From: Piliocolobus tephrosceles
Lineage: Eukaryota > Chordata > Mammalia > Primates > Cercopithecidae
Direction of reading: 5' to 3'
Length of the DNA: 64,000 nucleotides
Assembly: GCF_002776525.5 (NCBI RefSeq)
Contig: NC_045434.1
Span: 198,295,390 to 198,359,389 of the forward strand
This document shows, piece after piece, positions 39,601-42,600 of this stretch. Each line of letters begins with the position of its first letter. Positions within the stretch are counted from its first letter, which is position 1. Under the pieces are notes generated by a model that had not been told where the DNA came from, made no database searches, and saw only the letters and a program-made list of their open reading frames with translations. A program made the position numbers and the translations under genes.

Positions 39601-42600
39601 AGGCCATAAATAGATCTTGCCTTTAACTTTTCATCAGGGTCTGTAAGTGGGGAGGGTCAGAAGCAAGTGAACAACCCAGGAACTCGCCGGTGGATGGAGG
39701 GTTGAAGGCAGTCCACGTGCTCAGTGTCTGTCTCCTTGTGTCCCAATTCCTGCCCTAACAGTTACAGCTTTCCCCATTCCATGCGTTTCCTCCTGCTGTT
39801 TCCTCTGCTGGAAATGCCCTTCACCTGAACACTTTCTGGATTTCTGGGTGGATTTCTGGATTCGTCCTGTTGGAATTAATGTCCCTCTGTCTCTGTCTCT
39901 TTCTGCTCTCAATGCAGTTTTGTTTGTCTGTTTGTTTGTTTTGGGGGTTTTTTTGTTGTTGTTTGTTGTTGTTTTTTTTTTTTTTTAACCTCTATTCTAA
40001 CAGATTTCATGTTTTTAAACAAATGTTACAAGTAAAGCACTAGTTAATTTTCCTAACAATCTGGGTGGTAGGTATTATTTCCACCATTTTACAGATGAGG
40101 AAACTGAGGCTTAAGGAGGTCAAGAGTCTTTTCTAAGAACACATAGCTGGTGAATGGAGAAGAGGGGATTCAAACCCAGTTCTGTCTGAGTGCAAAGCCC
40201 ATACTGCCTGAAGTTGTCACCAGTCATGGCTGTTGCTGGCAGCGGATTGTCAAGCCCTTAAAGACACTCAGGTCCATGTCTTAGTACAGAACTGCCTGGA
40301 TTCCCAAGCATGTCTGGCCCAGAGTCACACACATGGCTGGTGCTCATGAAAGATCCATAGAGCCAGGCTGAAGGTTCTGAGCCTCTCCTGGGCATATTAA
40401 AGGAATGGAAGACAAGGGACCTCTCTAACCCATCTTGCCAAGAACACTGGTGAGTCATTAGCTCAGCGTGCTCCAGCCTCCTGCAGGCTGTCCTTGGCTA
40501 AGAAAGCAGACACCTCATGGTGTTCTCAAAGAACAGGGTGGGAATCTTGGGCATGGAGTGACCCAGACCAGTGATGGGGTGACCTCATACAATGGTTGGT
40601 TCATTCCAGCTTTAATTTCCAGGAATCAAACCTGTCTCTCTATGATGCCAGCCACAAACTCATCAAATGTCTGGAGGTGTTTTGAAGGGGGAACCGCAAG
40701 CCAGAACAAGGAGAAGCCAGCTTTTATTTCTAAGGGGAGAGGTTGTTGATTACACCCTATAACCAGTTTTTCCATGCAGATTCACAGCAAACAGGGAGGC
40801 AGCATGTCCCCGCTTTCCCCGTGGGTACCTTTGTTCTAAATATAAGCATCCACGCCAGCTGCTCCTCCACCACAAGATGTGAACCCAAGCACATTTATGA
40901 TGACTTTCAGTGTCCTCCCTGACAAGGGGGGTGTCCCCTGCCTCAGCATGACTCTGGGGTGGAAGGGCCCTAAATCAGTCTTTTACGAGGCTCAGTTGTC
41001 TGTCAGTCACCAAGCAGCACACAGTGATGCTGACACAGGGATCATCAGAAGAATAACAACTACCTTTATCGAGCACCTACTATGTGCTGGTGCTCTACTA
41101 GGTGCTTTACATACCTTTTCTCTATTCGTCGTAACTCCTTTATAAAGTTAGTGTCATTGCTCCTTGCCGTGCTGTGTATACTGACACTAAGCTATAGAGA
41201 GATCAGGGGCCTTGTCTTACAGCCAGTAAGTGGCGTGACTAGAATTCAGCCTCAGGTCTGTGTGACCCTTAAACTCAGTCCCCTCCGCCATCATGCTTTC
41301 CTCCATATTGCTAGGCGCCAAAGACTTGAGTTCCATGCCAGGATTCCTATGAGCGTGCCTGTAACTTTGGATCAGTTGGTTTGTCTCTCTGGACACCAAC
41401 ATTTTTAGAAAACTAAGGAGGTTGAAGAAGATATCACTTGGGTCCCTTCAAGCTCTCTGTGTTTAAGAAGTTGTTGGCTAAAGTGCAGTAGTGCCCCAGT
41501 GGCCAGGAATCCCAAGTCCCCTCCTTTGCTTGGATGGGCTGGCTCCCTTGGTCGTTGAGTGCTGGGGGAGGCTGGAGGAGGCTGGGGGAGGCTCCTTTGG
41601 CCATTCAGTGCAGAGTACCTCCTCTCCCCTTTTGGTGAGAAGCCTTTTAGAAGAAGCCTTGGGTATGAGCCAGAATGAGGCGGCCCTTCTATTGCGTGGT
41701 TGGGAGAGTAGCATGATTCCTGTAACAAGCCCAGAAGTCTCTGACAACCCAGTGGAACTTTGAATCAAGGCCTGATGAAAGGTCACAGCAGGAAGGGACC
41801 TCAGAGATCCCTTGGGATCTCAGAGATCCCAAGATTAGAATCTTGTCTAATTCCTTCCTTTTACAGATGGGGAAACTGAAGCCCAGAATGAATTAATGAC
41901 CAAGCTGGGACTCAAGTACAGGTCCTATTTCTCTTTCATTTAATGTCTCAATATCAGAGATAAAAGATAGACTCCCTTTCTTGAAGGAGGGGAAGACAGA
42001 CCTGAAAACGATGACAGTGTAAGTGGTAAGGGTTATGCAGTCTCTTGATTTCCAGCCCAGTGCTTTTCCAGTCATGCCTCCTGCCTCCCCAGGATGATAT
42101 TTAATAGGATTCTGGAACATCAATGTTACAGTGGCCTCTAAAGACCTGCTGGTCTTGGGATGGCTAATCTCTGGACTGTGGGATGCTTCTTTCTCTTCCC
42201 TGACCATGGCAGACATCACAAGTGGCTCACCAAGGCCTCTTCCCATTGAGTCCATGTGAGGCCTCAGTTTCTTTCACAGAACTCCAGCTAGGCACTACCA
42301 ATCAATCGGAGTTGGCACATGAGATATACACTGCCTGCCATTTCTGATTAGCTCCACATCTCCAACAATGCACACTGAGCTCTCACTGTGTGCCAGGCCC
42401 TGTCCTGAGTGCTGTGTTTTAGGTGCATCATCTCATTTATCCTGACAACACTGACCTCAGAGTAGTTACTATCATGATTGCCATGTGCAGATGAGGAAAC
42501 AGATCCCGGGGTTCCCAGCTCACTACCAGTGGAGCTAGGACTCTGCCCAGGTGCCATGTCCAGTCCTCTTCCAGACAACTTGGTGCTGTACAGGCCTTAG

